In this document: one piece after another, positions 1-8,111 of the stretch | Numbering within the stretch: position 1 is the stretch's first letter | Layout of the letters: every line of letters starts with the position of its first letter | NCBI GenBank assembly: GCA_023474015.1 | Contig: JAMCYN010000049.1 | Span: forward strand, 97,795-161,794 | DNA: 64,000 nucleotides | Origin: Armatimonadota bacterium | GTDB taxonomy: Bacteria; Armatimonadota; UBA5829 | Reading direction: 5' to 3' | Notes under the pieces: generated by a model | What the model was told of the DNA's origin: nothing | Databases searched by the model: none | What the model saw: the letters and a program-made list of their open reading frames with translations, nothing else | Translations under genes and position numbers: made by a program

Positions 1-108
1 GTCGAAGAGGTTTGGGTCAACACGATATGCGTACCGGAGCCGGGTTCGATGGCAGCGATGGGAACCGGTCTGATCGGCCTTATCGGTCTGCGCCGCAAGA
101 GAAAGTAG
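1..108 (+). CDS. PEP-CTERM sorting-domain protein, C-terminal end (partial)
   Basis: The window opens inside this frame, which runs to TAG at 106-108. The last residues read VPEPGSMAAMGTGL, then a short hydrophobic stretch, then RRKRK. This is the PEP-CTERM layout: a PEP motif, one membrane span and a basic tail. In known systems such tails are recognised and cleaved by an exosortase during export to the cell surface. The passenger domain lies outside the window, so its function cannot be given. A second tail of the same type ends at 35834. Confidence 0.8.
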   Translation, partial: VEEVWVNTICVPEPGSMAAMGTGLIGLIGLRRKRK

Positions 109-130
109 TATCTGGAGACGGCTAACCTTG

Positions 131-3100
131 TTATTCCAGCCTGACGACCAGTATCACCTGGTCGTCAGGCTGCCGCGTGGTACCGAAGCCGCGGACTGTC
201 TCTATTACATGAGTCATTAGTTCGTGCGACAGGCTGACGGCTGCCGAGGCGACAGTTTCCACGAGACGTTCATAGCCGAAGCGCTCGCCGTTGTTGGGCA
301 CATCGGTAACCCCATCGGTATAGCTGAAAAGCAAGTCTTCGTTGGTTAACTCGACCGTGTGAGACGAGTAGCTCTGGCTGTCGATGACGCCGATCACTGG
401 GCCAGTGGGAAGCAACTCCCGGACGCGGTGATCCTCGGGGTGGAGTATAAGCGTGGGCTCGTGCCCCGCGTTTACGTATGCCATCTTGCCCGAGGTCAAA
501 TCGATCAGCCCATAGAACAGGGTAACGAACGTAAACTCCTCCAAATAGACCGACAGGGCCTGGTTAAGCGCCGAAATCACGAACCCGGGATCGGCGCTCT
601 GAAGCACGAACCCGCGCAGCATATACTTTGCCTCCGCCGTGTGCATGGCGGCCTCCATACCCTTGCCCGATACATCGGCCACCACGACTCCGACCGTTCC
701 ATTGTGGAAGTCGATTATGTCAAAAAAGTCCCCGCCGACCTCCACCTCTCCCAGCGCGGGATAGTAGCATGTGGCTATCTCCAGACCCTTCACCTGCGCG
801 CTGACGGGTATCAGGCTGCGCTGAAGAGTTTCGGCTATTCGCGCCTGGCGCCTGTAGAGCGCCGCATTAGTGAGCGCCGCGGACGCATGTGATGCTACCT
901 CCGTCATAAACCAGAGGTCTTCCTCATCGAATATCGGGGCTGCCTTGTGGCGTCCAGCCACAACAATCCCAAACAGCTTACCTTCCGCCAATGTTGGGGC
1001 CGCAAGGAGGGAACCAATCCCAGTTTGATGAGCGAATTCTCGCACCTGAGACGATTCGTCGGCTGCCGCGTCGGGGACGATCACGGGTCTGATCTCTCTT
1101 ATCAAGACGGTGTTTTCCGCTGTGGGCGCAATCTCCTTCAGGGCCTGGTCCACTATCGAGCTCAAAGCTTCGTCCTTGGAGTGAATCGTGGAATGGTGCA
1201 TTCGCCCGGACTGCGGATCTATGGTCAACACCGTGCACGCACACTCCAGCACATCGGCGGTCATCTTCGTGGTCGAATCGAGAATCCGCCCGATGTCCAA
1301 AGACGAAGCGAATGCCTGGCTGATCGCCGTCAACGCCGACATTCGCGCCGCGTGCCTGGTGTCGCGTAGTTGCGCCTCCACCTGGTTGGTCACGTCCAGC
1401 GCCACCCCGTCAAAGTAGAGCAGGTTTCCGTTCTCATCGCAGGAGGGGCTTATGTGTGTCTGGAGCCACATGGTCTGGCCTGTTTTGCTTATGACCCTTA
1501 CCACTCCACTTCCCGGCTCTCCGGTGGCTGCAGCCTGAAAATACATGTTCCGCATCTTCTCCACATCATCCGGGTGCACGATTTCCGCCCACAACTCCGG
1601 GTTTTCCAGCGCCTCTGCCGCCCTTAATTCCGCTATCCTCTCTGCTCGGCCGGTTATCATGATCGGTCTTGTTTCCTTGTCAAGTCTGAAGATCATCGCA
1701 TCAGCGTTCTCCACCAGCGTGCGATACTTCTCTTCGCTTTCCCGCAGCGCCTCCCCGATCAACTTGCGCGCCGTTATGTCCGTGTGAGTAATCACCGCTC
1801 CGCCGAATGGATGTTGCAGAGGCGCGGCGCGCATGATGTACCAACCCGGCGCGGTAAGGGATGGACATGGATACTCCATCTCAATCTGATCGATACTCCC
1901 GTCCAATAAACCCAATAGACCATTGAGCGCTTCGACCGCTCCCTCGGAGTAGGGACCCCGCGCCCGCCGGCACACGTCCAGGTAGTTCACTCCGACTCCC
2001 GTATGTTCGAGGGATGGGTCACCATTCTCACGTGCGAAGCGTTCCCACGCCTGGTTGACGGCTATAATGTCGCCATTGCGGTCGATGACGGCGATATGCG
2101 CGGAAAGTGACTGCTGGACCGCTCTCAACAGTTCCTCGCTTCGCCTGAGTGCCTCTTCGGCCTTCCTGCGTTCGGTAATATCACGGTCGCTCGCGCGCCA
2201 CCCCAGCAGTTCGCCTCCGGACCCATATACGGGGCGACAGACGTGACCGATCCAGCGCAACTCCCCGTCGCGACGAACAATTCGGTAATCGAGCAGCGCC
2301 ACCTCAGGGTGTTTCGCCAGGCGCTCGACATGTTCAGCAAACATCGCTCGGTCATCTGGGTGAATGATTTTCCAAAACAGAGCGGAATCGTCATAGAAGG
2401 CTTCGGGAGGATACCCCGTGATACATTCGCAGGATGGAGACACATAGACGAGCTGATCATGCGGGTCCAACCAGTACTCCAAGTCGTAGGTGAAATCGGC
2501 TATTGTCCGAAACCGCCACTCCGACTCGCGCAAAGCCTCTTCGGCGCGCCTGTACTCGGTGATATCCGTGAGTATCGCGTAGACCGCCACCGGATTGCCG
2601 TCCGCATCCTTGATAACCTTAGTAGCCTTTCTCACATATATATGGCTCGAATCCCTCCGAAGAAGCTTCAACTCCGCGGACCAAGGACCCGAGAGCATCT
2701 TCGGATGGATTTCTCTCACGAAGAAATCCCAGTCCTCGGGGAGCACAAGGTCGGCGTAGCGAGTGCGCATGACCTCTTGAATTGATTCATAGCCGAACAG
2801 ACGAGCATAGGCCGAGTTGCAATACGTCAGCTTGCCTTCCAGGTCGCGTATACCGACGGCGGTCGGGATCTCCTCCAGCAGCAGCCCGTACTCCACGACG
2901 GGCCGCGCCGCCGGCCTCTCCGCGCCCGCGTCGGAAATAAGCCCAACCATGCGGCTCACGTCGCCGTCGGGACCTTTTCCGGCCATAGCCGTCTCGCGAA
3001 CCCACCTCATCTGGCCGTCCCCGCGAAATATGCGATAGACCTCCGCCATAGGCTCCCCGCTCAGCAGGCGGTCGAAGGCTGCCAGCACGCGGTCGCGGTC

Positions 3101-3379
3101 CGAGGGGTGAACGATGTTGAATCGTAATTTGGGGTCGGATTCCAGTGCGTCGACGTCGTATCCGAGCAGATCAGACACACCCTGCCCGAAGCTTGTGCTG
3201 ACAATTCTTGACGCTTGAACCTGCGCGATATATAGCTCCGAGTTGGTTTCGGCCATTAGACGCCGATGATCACACCCCTCGCGCCCGGTCGCCTGTCCGT
3301 GGTTATTGCTCGCGTCCTTCACGTGTGCACCACCGCGTATCGGGCGGCATGGCCCGTGTGTAAGCCTGTCTTCTGGCAT
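131..3379 (-). CDS. multi-PAS, GAF, SpoIIE-type PP2C serine phosphatase
   Basis: A signalling protein of about 1082 residues. About five PAS sensor modules come first, several ending in the typical DITERRKAEEAL-like linker. A GAF domain follows (around residues 690-860), then a C-terminal SpoIIE/RsbU PP2C phosphatase. The metal-binding phosphatase motifs are intact: VGGDFFD, VADVSGKG, NAGHEP, YTDGVTD and DDQVILVV. Family members dephosphorylate anti-sigma-factor antagonists or act as response outputs; no partner anti-sigma gene is beside it. No membrane span was seen, so it is probably cytoplasmic. Start: ATG at 3379 has AGGG five bases upstream and is preferred to ATG 3403. ATG 3256, directly before the first PAS, is also possible because the first 40 or so residues are basic and featureless. 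Confidence 0.9.
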   Translation of the reverse strand: MPEDRLTHGPCRPIRGGAHVKDASNNHGQATGREGCDHRRLMAETNSELYIAQVQASRIVSTSFGQGVSDLLGYDVDALESDPKLRFNIVHPSDRDRVLAAFDRLLSGEPMAEVYRIFRGDGQMRWVRETAMAGKGPDGDVSRMVGLISDAGAERPAARPVVEYGLLLEEIPTAVGIRDLEGKLTYCNSAYARLFGYESIQEVMRTRYADLVLPEDWDFFVREIHPKMLSGPWSAELKLLRRDSSHIYVRKATKVIKDADGNPVAVYAILTDITEYRRAEEALRESEWRFRTIADFTYDLEYWLDPHDQLVYVSPSCECITGYPPEAFYDDSALFWKIIHPDDRAMFAEHVERLAKHPEVALLDYRIVRRDGELRWIGHVCRPVYGSGGELLGWRASDRDITERRKAEEALRRSEELLRAVQQSLSAHIAVIDRNGDIIAVNQAWERFARENGDPSLEHTGVGVNYLDVCRRARGPYSEGAVEALNGLLGLLDGSIDQIEMEYPCPSLTAPGWYIMRAAPLQHPFGGAVITHTDITARKLIGEALRESEEKYRTLVENADAMIFRLDKETRPIMITGRAERIAELRAAEALENPELWAEIVHPDDVEKMRNMYFQAAATGEPGSGVVRVISKTGQTMWLQTHISPSCDENGNLLYFDGVALDVTNQVEAQLRDTRHAARMSALTAISQAFASSLDIGRILDSTTKMTADVLECACTVLTIDPQSGRMHHSTIHSKDEALSSIVDQALKEIAPTAENTVLIREIRPVIVPDAAADESSQVREFAHQTGIGSLLAAPTLAEGKLFGIVVAGRHKAAPIFDEEDLWFMTEVASHASAALTNAALYRRQARIAETLQRSLIPVSAQVKGLEIATCYYPALGEVEVGGDFFDIIDFHNGTVGVVVADVSGKGMEAAMHTAEAKYMLRGFVLQSADPGFVISALNQALSVYLEEFTFVTLFYGLIDLTSGKMAYVNAGHEPTLILHPEDHRVRELLPTGPVIGVIDSQSYSSHTVELTNEDLLFSYTDGVTDVPNNGERFGYERLVETVASAAVSLSHELMTHVIETVRGFGTTRQPDDQVILVVRLE
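137..172. terminator. 15-bp perfect hairpin between convergent genes
   Basis: Positions 137-151 and 158-172 are perfect reverse complements around a 6-base loop. The stem lies within the last codons of the minus-strand phosphatase gene and about 30 bases past the stop of the plus-strand PEP-CTERM gene. It probably ends transcription of the plus-strand gene. No clear T-run follows on either strand, so Rho-independent action is uncertain. Confidence 0.5.
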
Positions 3380-3528
3380 TCTGACCCTATTGTTTACCCA
3401 CATGACCTATGCGTTTCACCATACCCTGAACAAACCTCGTATCGACAAAAGGGAAGGATTGAGCGGACCACACGCCAATAAGTAATATGAGAGATTGAGG
3501 TATAACCTATAAACTCCGGGAGGAACGA

Positions 3529-4599
3529 ATGTACGCAGCAATCATCGCGGGCGGTTCGGGAACGAGACTCTGGCCGAGCTCGCGACAGCATAAGCCCAAG
3601 CAATTCCACAGCCTCTACAGCGAGAACACTCTTCTGCAGGAGACCGTCCAACGCCTGGAGCCGCTGGTCAAGCGTGAGAATATATATATCATCGCGAACC
3701 GCTCGCACGAGAAGATCGTTAGGGAACAGCTTGAGTGGCTCCCCGAAAGCAATTTTATTGGCGAGCCGATAGGTAAGAACACCGCCCCCGCAGTGGGGGT
3801 CATCGCGACGATCATAAACCGCAAGGACCCGAACGCGGTGATACTCGTGACGCCCGCCGACCACATCATCAGCAAGGAGAAGCAGTTCCGTCGGTTGCTG
3901 GAGGTCGGGGAGAAGATCGCCGATGACGGCCCGAACATAGTGACCATCGGCATCAAGCCAACCTGCGCGGCGACGGGCTACGGTTACATCCAGTTGGCCG
4001 AAACGCACCGCACGGTCGATGACATCGAGGTGCACAAGGCTATCAGCTTCAAGGAAAAGCCCGATCCCCAGACCGCCGAGGAGTATGTAGCCTCCTGGCA
4101 CTACGTCTGGAACAGCGGCATGTTCATCTGGAGCGCCAAGACCATAATGAGCCTCTTCAAAGAATGCGCCCCCGATATTCACAAGCTCATGATCCGCTAC
4201 GAAAACGCAATCGACACACCCAATGAGTCCAAAGTCTTCGAGGAAGTCTACGACGCCTTCCCCAGCATCTCCGTGGACTACGCCATCCTCGAGCACGCCC
4301 GGAACATCTTCGTCATCCCAGGCTCCATCGGCTGGAACGACCTCGGAAGCTGGGCCTCGCTCCACGAAATCATGGAAAAAGACGAGGATGGCAACGCAGT
4401 AATCGGCAACCACGTCGGCGTCGACACCCACAACTGCCTGATCCACTCCAAAGAGCGCCTGGTCGCCACCATCGGGCTGGACAACATGGTCATAGTCGAT
4501 GCCGGCGACGTAGTGCTGGTGCTGCCGGCGGGAAGGTCCCAAGACATTAAGGCGCTGCTGGACGAACTCAAGAAGGAGGGGCGGGGGAAGTATCTGTGA
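3529..4599 (+). CDS. manC: mannose-1-phosphate guanylyltransferase
   Basis: This 356-residue enzyme makes GDP-mannose from mannose-1-phosphate and GTP, feeding surface polysaccharide and glycan synthesis in the cytoplasm. The N-terminus carries the nucleotidyltransferase signature GGSGTRLWPSSR followed by KPKQF. A second sugar-binding motif FKEKP lies near residue 180. The length matches the short form with only the pyrophosphorylase domain and no fused isomerase. ATG 3529 is preceded by GGGAGGA at good spacing. It is alone on this strand; the downstream gene is convergent. Confidence 0.93.
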   Translation: MYAAIIAGGSGTRLWPSSRQHKPKQFHSLYSENTLLQETVQRLEPLVKRENIYIIANRSHEKIVREQLEWLPESNFIGEPIGKNTAPAVGVIATIINRKDPNAVILVTPADHIISKEKQFRRLLEVGEKIADDGPNIVTIGIKPTCAATGYGYIQLAETHRTVDDIEVHKAISFKEKPDPQTAEEYVASWHYVWNSGMFIWSAKTIMSLFKECAPDIHKLMIRYENAIDTPNESKVFEEVYDAFPSISVDYAILEHARNIFVIPGSIGWNDLGSWASLHEIMEKDEDGNAVIGNHVGVDTHNCLIHSKERLVATIGLDNMVIVDAGDVVLVLPAGRSQDIKALLDELKKEGRGKYL

Positions 4600-4618
4600 T
4601 TTTGGATTTTCGATTTGC
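4598..4618. repeat. short GGATTTT-type heptad array (family C)
   Basis: A short, degenerate run of GATTTTGGATTTTCGATTT immediately after the manC stop (the final T and the stop codon lie at its edge). It belongs to the same family as the arrays at 10738-10781 and 31859-31893. Confidence 0.5.
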
Positions 4619-4622
4619 TGTT

Positions 4623-4648
4623 GGTCGGGGGTATTCCTGCCCCCGACC
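4623..4648. terminator. bidirectional hairpin between manC and the LOR gene
   Basis: GGTCGGGGG at 4623-4631 pairs with CCCCCGACC at 4640-4648 around an 8-base loop. It lies between two convergent genes and directly abuts the stop codon of the minus-strand gene at 4650. No strong T-run follows. Confidence 0.6.
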
Positions 4649-4649
4649 G

Positions 4650-5138
4650 CTAATGCACATCCACATCATGATGGCACAAATCCACCACCAGCGCCGCAGC
4701 GAGTATCAGCACGGGGTCCTCGCCGTTCGCAACATCCACCCCATACGTGTTCGCCCATGAAAACCAGTCCTTCGATACCTTTGCCGCGTGGTGGCCGTGT
4801 CGTTGAAATGAATACTCGTGGTCGAGGAGATTACCCTCGGCCAGAAGTTCAGCCGGGGTGTCGGGGGCAGGACGAAACTCGCAGTGCTTGAAGCTGAATG
4901 AATCCTGGCTGACGATCGCGAACAGGTCTCCCCCAAGGTACAGCTCGTAATCGTGATGGTGTTCGGAAACCTTGCGCTTGATCACGGCGAGTTCCCTGCC
5001 GGTCATCTCCTTGAATACGAGCTCGCTTCCGGTGGCCAGGGTCCGCCCATCCAGCTTATAGACATCGTGGCCGTACCCATCCCTTATGGTCTGGCTTCCT
5101 GCCCACGAGGGCGGTCTGTGATTGACTATGTAGCGCAT
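4650..5138 (-). CDS. LURP-one-related (LOR/DUF567) family protein
   Basis: A 162-residue protein. The N-terminal pattern (IRDGYGHDVYKLDGR, then a second short beta repeat ending in GRELAVIKRK) matches the Tubby-like beta-barrel LOR family, which includes Bacillus YxjI and plant LURP-one-related proteins. The biochemical role of the family is not established; membrane or phospholipid association has been suggested because of the fold. There is no signal peptide. ATG 5138 has a strong AGGAGAGG ribosome-binding site. It lies downstream of the histidine kinase gene on the same strand but is separated from it by repeats, so it may have its own promoter. Confidence 0.7.
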   Translation of the reverse strand: MRYIVNHRPPSWAGSQTIRDGYGHDVYKLDGRTLATGSELVFKEMTGRELAVIKRKVSEHHHDYELYLGGDLFAIVSQDSFSFKHCEFRPAPDTPAELLAEGNLLDHEYSFQRHGHHAAKVSKDWFSWANTYGVDVANGEDPVLILAAALVVDLCHHDVDVH

Positions 5139-5166
5139 GTCTTCCTCTCCTCACACCTTCTCATGC

Positions 5167-5208
5167 GGGCTTAAGCCCGGGGAACTCGCGTCCGGGGTTC
5201 AAACCCCG
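5167..5208. repeat. two adjacent small palindromes
   Basis: GGGCTTAAGCCC (5167-5178) is a perfect palindrome. CGGGGTT/AACCCCG (5193-5208) forms a 7-bp hairpin with a 2-base loop. Both lie between the kinase gene end and the LOR gene start. They resemble REP-type intergenic palindromes and could act as a terminator for the kinase transcript. Confidence 0.5.
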
Positions 5209-5225
5209 ACGAGCAGGTCCCTTCC

Positions 5226-5253
5226 CTTCTAACCTCTAACTTCTAACTTCTAG
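5226..5253. repeat. TCTAACY heptad array (family B)
   Basis: About four tandem 7-base units of TCTAACC/TCTAACT type. On the minus strand the array (GAAGTTA units) encodes the last residues of the histidine kinase and provides its TAG stop at 5243-5245. Related arrays lie at 23854-23889 and 53744-53778. Confidence 0.75.
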
Positions 5254-6712
5254 TCCGTCCTATCCCCTCTATCGTCCCCACCGGCAGCCGGACAGTGAAC
5301 TTCGTGCCCGCGCCTTTTCGGCTCTCGACATCGACCGTCCCCCGGTGGGCCTCGACAATGCTCTTAACTATTGGGAGTCCCAGCCCGGTGCCGTCCCGAG
5401 TGAACTCCCGGGCGTTCTCGGAACGATAGAACTCGCTGAAAACTTTCTCCAGGTCCGCCTCGTCTATACCTATTCCCGAATCGCGGACCTCGATTTTCAC
5501 GGTGTGGCCCGACACGGATATATCGACTTCCACCGTGCCACCCTCGTATGAATACTTGACCGCGTTCCCGACCAGGTTCGTCAGCAACTCCTCCATGCCT
5601 TTATGGTCGGCGTGCACAGAGGGCACATCATCCGCGATGCGTGTCGTTATCGTCACGCGGCGGGCTTCCGCTACGGCCCCCAGCGCTCCCACAACCCCAT
5701 TGAGCGCCGAACGGAGGTCCACATCGGCCCACTCCGAGACGAGACGAGCCTCCCGCGCCGCCGCGAGCGTGAGAAGGTCCATCAGCAGCGATAGCCCTCC
5801 CTGCACCCGCCGGCGGGCCTGGCCGATGGTATCGTGAGCCTGCTCGGTGATATCGCCCTGCAGCCCATCAGCCACCGCACGCAAGAGCTGGTCGACAGCC
5901 GCAAGTGGAGATCGCAGTTCGTGTGCGACCTTGCGCATATACGCGGACTTGGCCCGGTCGGCCTCGGCCAGCTTGTCATAACTTATCTGCAGTTCGTCAG
6001 CGTGACGGTTGACCTCCCGAGAGAGCGCAGTGACCTGGTCCTCACGCCGCCTCAGGCGATTCGCGATAGAAGTGGCCAAATATACGGTAACATATAGGCA
6101 AGTAGCCATCACCCACGTCGCGGCAAAGACGGCCATGCCGCTCGCATGGAGCCGGCCTATCTGGAGTCCGCTCGGCGATTCATAGTGCGCGAGCAGGCCG
6201 CTATACTCACCAAACGCGACCAGGAAAAATATCGCCAGAGCCACCGTTGCCTGGGCGAAAGCCGCCCTTCGGGACAGTAGAACGCTCGCGATGACCATAT
6301 GGAACACGAAGTAGAAGCCGAACGGGTTCTCGATTCCGCCCGAGTAGTGGATCAGCGCCCCCAGGACCGCCAGGTCACAAAGTATCTGGACATTGGCCTG
6401 AATCGCCGACGTGCGCTCCAAGTGCCGTCCTTGTACGTGGTTCGCGCGATACCAGTGCAGGTAGAAGATAAAGTTGTAAAGCGGAATTGTGAGCGCGGTA
6501 AGGAGCAGGCATCTCCACGGGAGCGCCGACTCGAAGGCGGCCCGCGCGATCAGTATCGTTACGATTACACCGACGAACGCGAGCCAGCGCAGGCTGATGA
6601 GCCAGCGGATGCGCTCGATAAGCTCGACCTGCGAAAGACTCAGGTTTTCGTCCACGGAATCGTTCTCAAGTGACGCCACGACGCCGACATCTCGTGCGCG
6701 CGCCGTTTCCAT
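5243..6712 (-). CDS. membrane sensor histidine kinase
   Basis: A 489-residue kinase. Six predicted membrane spans occupy roughly residues 38-230 with almost no periplasmic loops, so the sensor is probably in the membrane. A short coiled linker follows, then a DHp/HisKA domain with the phospho-accepting His in VAHELRSPL, then a complete HATPase_c domain (N box NLVGNAVKYS, G1 DSGIGI, F box FSEFYR, G2 GTGLGLPIV). It starts 10 bases after the stop of the response regulator at 6723-7142, forming a two-component operon with the regulator first. The final residues TRS and the stop codon are encoded by a heptad array. The stimulus is unknown. Confidence 0.93.
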   Translation of the reverse strand: METARARDVGVVASLENDSVDENLSLSQVELIERIRWLISLRWLAFVGVIVTILIARAAFESALPWRCLLLTALTIPLYNFIFYLHWYRANHVQGRHLERTSAIQANVQILCDLAVLGALIHYSGGIENPFGFYFVFHMVIASVLLSRRAAFAQATVALAIFFLVAFGEYSGLLAHYESPSGLQIGRLHASGMAVFAATWVMATCLYVTVYLATSIANRLRRREDQVTALSREVNRHADELQISYDKLAEADRAKSAYMRKVAHELRSPLAAVDQLLRAVADGLQGDITEQAHDTIGQARRRVQGGLSLLMDLLTLAAAREARLVSEWADVDLRSALNGVVGALGAVAEARRVTITTRIADDVPSVHADHKGMEELLTNLVGNAVKYSYEGGTVEVDISVSGHTVKIEVRDSGIGIDEADLEKVFSEFYRSENAREFTRDGTGLGLPIVKSIVEAHRGTVDVESRKGAGTKFTVRLPVGTIEGIGRTRS

Positions 6713-6722
6713 CTCGGCGGCC

Positions 6723-7142
6723 CTATCCGGCGCTCTTGCCGGCCAGCAGAGTTTCTATCTTCGCGGCCAGCAGGTCAGGGTCCACCGGCTTGTCGAAGAA
6801 CGCCTGAGCGGGGAGATAGTCGCCGGTCTCATCCGCGTCGCCCTCGTGGAACCGCATCCGGGTGGTCTCGTGGATCGAGGTCAGCATAATCACGGGAACT
6901 TCCCGCAGCTTCGTGTCAGGGTGCTGCCTGAGCCTCAACAGCCATTGGAAACCTTCCGTGCTGTTCGGCATCATTACATCCAGGACAACCACGTCCGGCT
7001 CCTCCTCTTCGAGCCGTCGCAGACCCTCCCCGGGGCTCTGCGCCGTGACCACTCGGAAGCCGCGAGCCTCCAGGAACAAACGCGTGGCGCCGAGCATGTC
7101 AGGGTCATCATCGACAACAAGCACTTTCGCATTGCTTCCCAT
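6723..7142 (-). CDS. single-domain response regulator
   Basis: A receiver-only regulator of about 139 residues. Visible are the acidic pair in VLVVDDDPD, the phosphorylatable Asp in VVVLDVMMP, the conserved Thr/Ser in MLTSIH and the Lys in FFDKPVDPD. There is no DNA-binding or enzymatic output domain, so it probably acts by protein contact or as a phosphorelay intermediate with the kinase encoded just downstream. ATG 7142 was chosen because the receiver fold starts three residues later and upstream sequence holds a promoter (7224-7252). GTG 7154 is possible. Confidence 0.9.
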   Translation of the reverse strand: MGSNAKVLVVDDDPDMLGATRLFLEARGFRVVTAQSPGEGLRRLEEEEPDVVVLDVMMPNSTEGFQWLLRLRQHPDTKLREVPVIMLTSIHETTRMRFHEGDADETGDYLPAQAFFDKPVDPDLLAAKIETLLAGKSAG

Positions 7143-7190
7143 CTCAGTTGTCACATCCTCTCTGGCTAGTCGAGGTGTATAAGGACATTC

Positions 7191-7206
7191 TGTGAATTGC
7201 TTCACA
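7191..7206. promoter_or_regulatory. CRP/FNR-type palindrome TGTGA-N6-TCACA
   Basis: TGTGAATTGCTTCACA is an exact match to the half-site and spacing consensus of the CRP/FNR family. It lies 10-27 bases downstream of the predicted start site of the response-regulator promoter, a position expected to repress. It could instead be a 5' leader hairpin. No CRP-family gene is in the window. Confidence 0.5.
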
Positions 7207-7223
7207 GAGCCTTTGAACACGTC

Positions 7224-7252
7224 ATTCTATCCCAGGAACTGGTATATGTCAA
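7224..7252 (-). promoter_or_regulatory. sigma-70-type promoter for the response regulator and kinase
   Basis: Read on the minus strand: TTGACA at 7252-7247, a 17-base spacer, and TAGAAT at 7229-7224. This is a near-consensus promoter about 80 bases upstream of the regulator start, in the gap after the inactive protease gene. The two-component pair therefore appears to have its own transcription unit. Confidence 0.75.
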
Positions 7253-7279
7253 CCAGCTTACGGAGATTTATGACTACCG

Positions 7280-8092
7280 CTACTTGCCGGGAGCGGGCGC
7301 CGGGGCCGGCTTGTTGGGCGAGGCGCTCTCTTTCGCCTGCTGGGCAGCCTTGAGGACGGTGGCGCACGGCAGCACGGCGTAAAGCGTGTCTCCAAAACCC
7401 ATAGGCCCGGACATGTCGTCGTCTCCCCCACCCTCGCCTCGGGAGGTGCGCATTATCACGATGCCGACCGGCTTCCCATCGAGGGTAAATGCCGGGCATC
7501 CGAGCTCGATGGCATTACTCACGATGTAGAACGTGCGAGGCTTGGTGACCACGGCCTGCACCCTGGCAAAGTCCGCCGCCAGCGCCCGACTGCCCGCCTG
7601 ACCGAGCCGCGAGACGGTAACCACCTGGTCAAGCATCTGAGGGGTACCGGCGTTCTGCAAATCGACGTAAGCGAGAGGCGTCTCGGGAACCTTCTTGGGC
7701 TTTAAGAATGCCAGATCGAGGTCCTTGTCGCGCAGCACGACATCGGCGGCGATCTCTGTCCCGTCGCTGAGCCGGATCTTCGCGTCGACGACATCTATGG
7801 TCATACTGAACCCGCCTTCCCGCTCCATCCCCGAGCCGAACGGCGGCTCGATCTGCGAGAGAGAGGTCACGGTCAGCCCGGAGGCGTCGATCACTGTGGC
7901 GGTGGCGTTCATCTTGTTCTCGTGCTTTTGGGTCTCGCCCTGATACGACATCTTCGATTCGAGGACCAACTGCACGGTTACCGCGGCGTCTTTGTTGGCT
8001 TCCGCGATTTTCCGACCGTCCTCCGGCACGTCCGCAAGGCAGGCCGTGCAAAGCGACAGCGCGATCAGTAAAGCGGCTATTGTAAGCTTCAT
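7280..8092 (-). CDS. catalytically dead trypsin-fold (HtrA-like) protein
   Basis: About 270 residues with a cleavable-looking signal peptide (MKLTIAALLIALSLCTACLA), so periplasmic or exported. The body follows the HtrA protease fold, but the triad is lost. The TNNHV motif reads TSLSQI (His replaced by Ser79). GNSGGP reads ELGCP (Ser replaced by Leu197). Only the Asp region DLDLAFL survives. No PDZ domain is present; the tail is Pro/Ala-rich. It follows the active protease at 8112-10157 by 19 bases with AGGA upstream, so the two are co-transcribed. The likely role is scaffold, inhibitor or substrate-binding partner of that protease (inference). Confidence 0.8.
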   Translation of the reverse strand: MKLTIAALLIALSLCTACLADVPEDGRKIAEANKDAAVTVQLVLESKMSYQGETQKHENKMNATATVIDASGLTVTSLSQIEPPFGSGMEREGGFSMTIDVVDAKIRLSDGTEIAADVVLRDKDLDLAFLKPKKVPETPLAYVDLQNAGTPQMLDQVVTVSRLGQAGSRALAADFARVQAVVTKPRTFYIVSNAIELGCPAFTLDGKPVGIVIMRTSRGEGGGDDDMSGPMGFGDTLYAVLPCATVLKAAQQAKESASPNKPAPAPAPGK

Positions 8093-8111
8093 TGTCGTGA
8101 TCCGGTTCCTT

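Noticed and set aside
3394..4542. 382-codon minus-strand frame opposite manC
   Set aside because: It is antisense to a clearly conserved enzyme and its translation has no family features.
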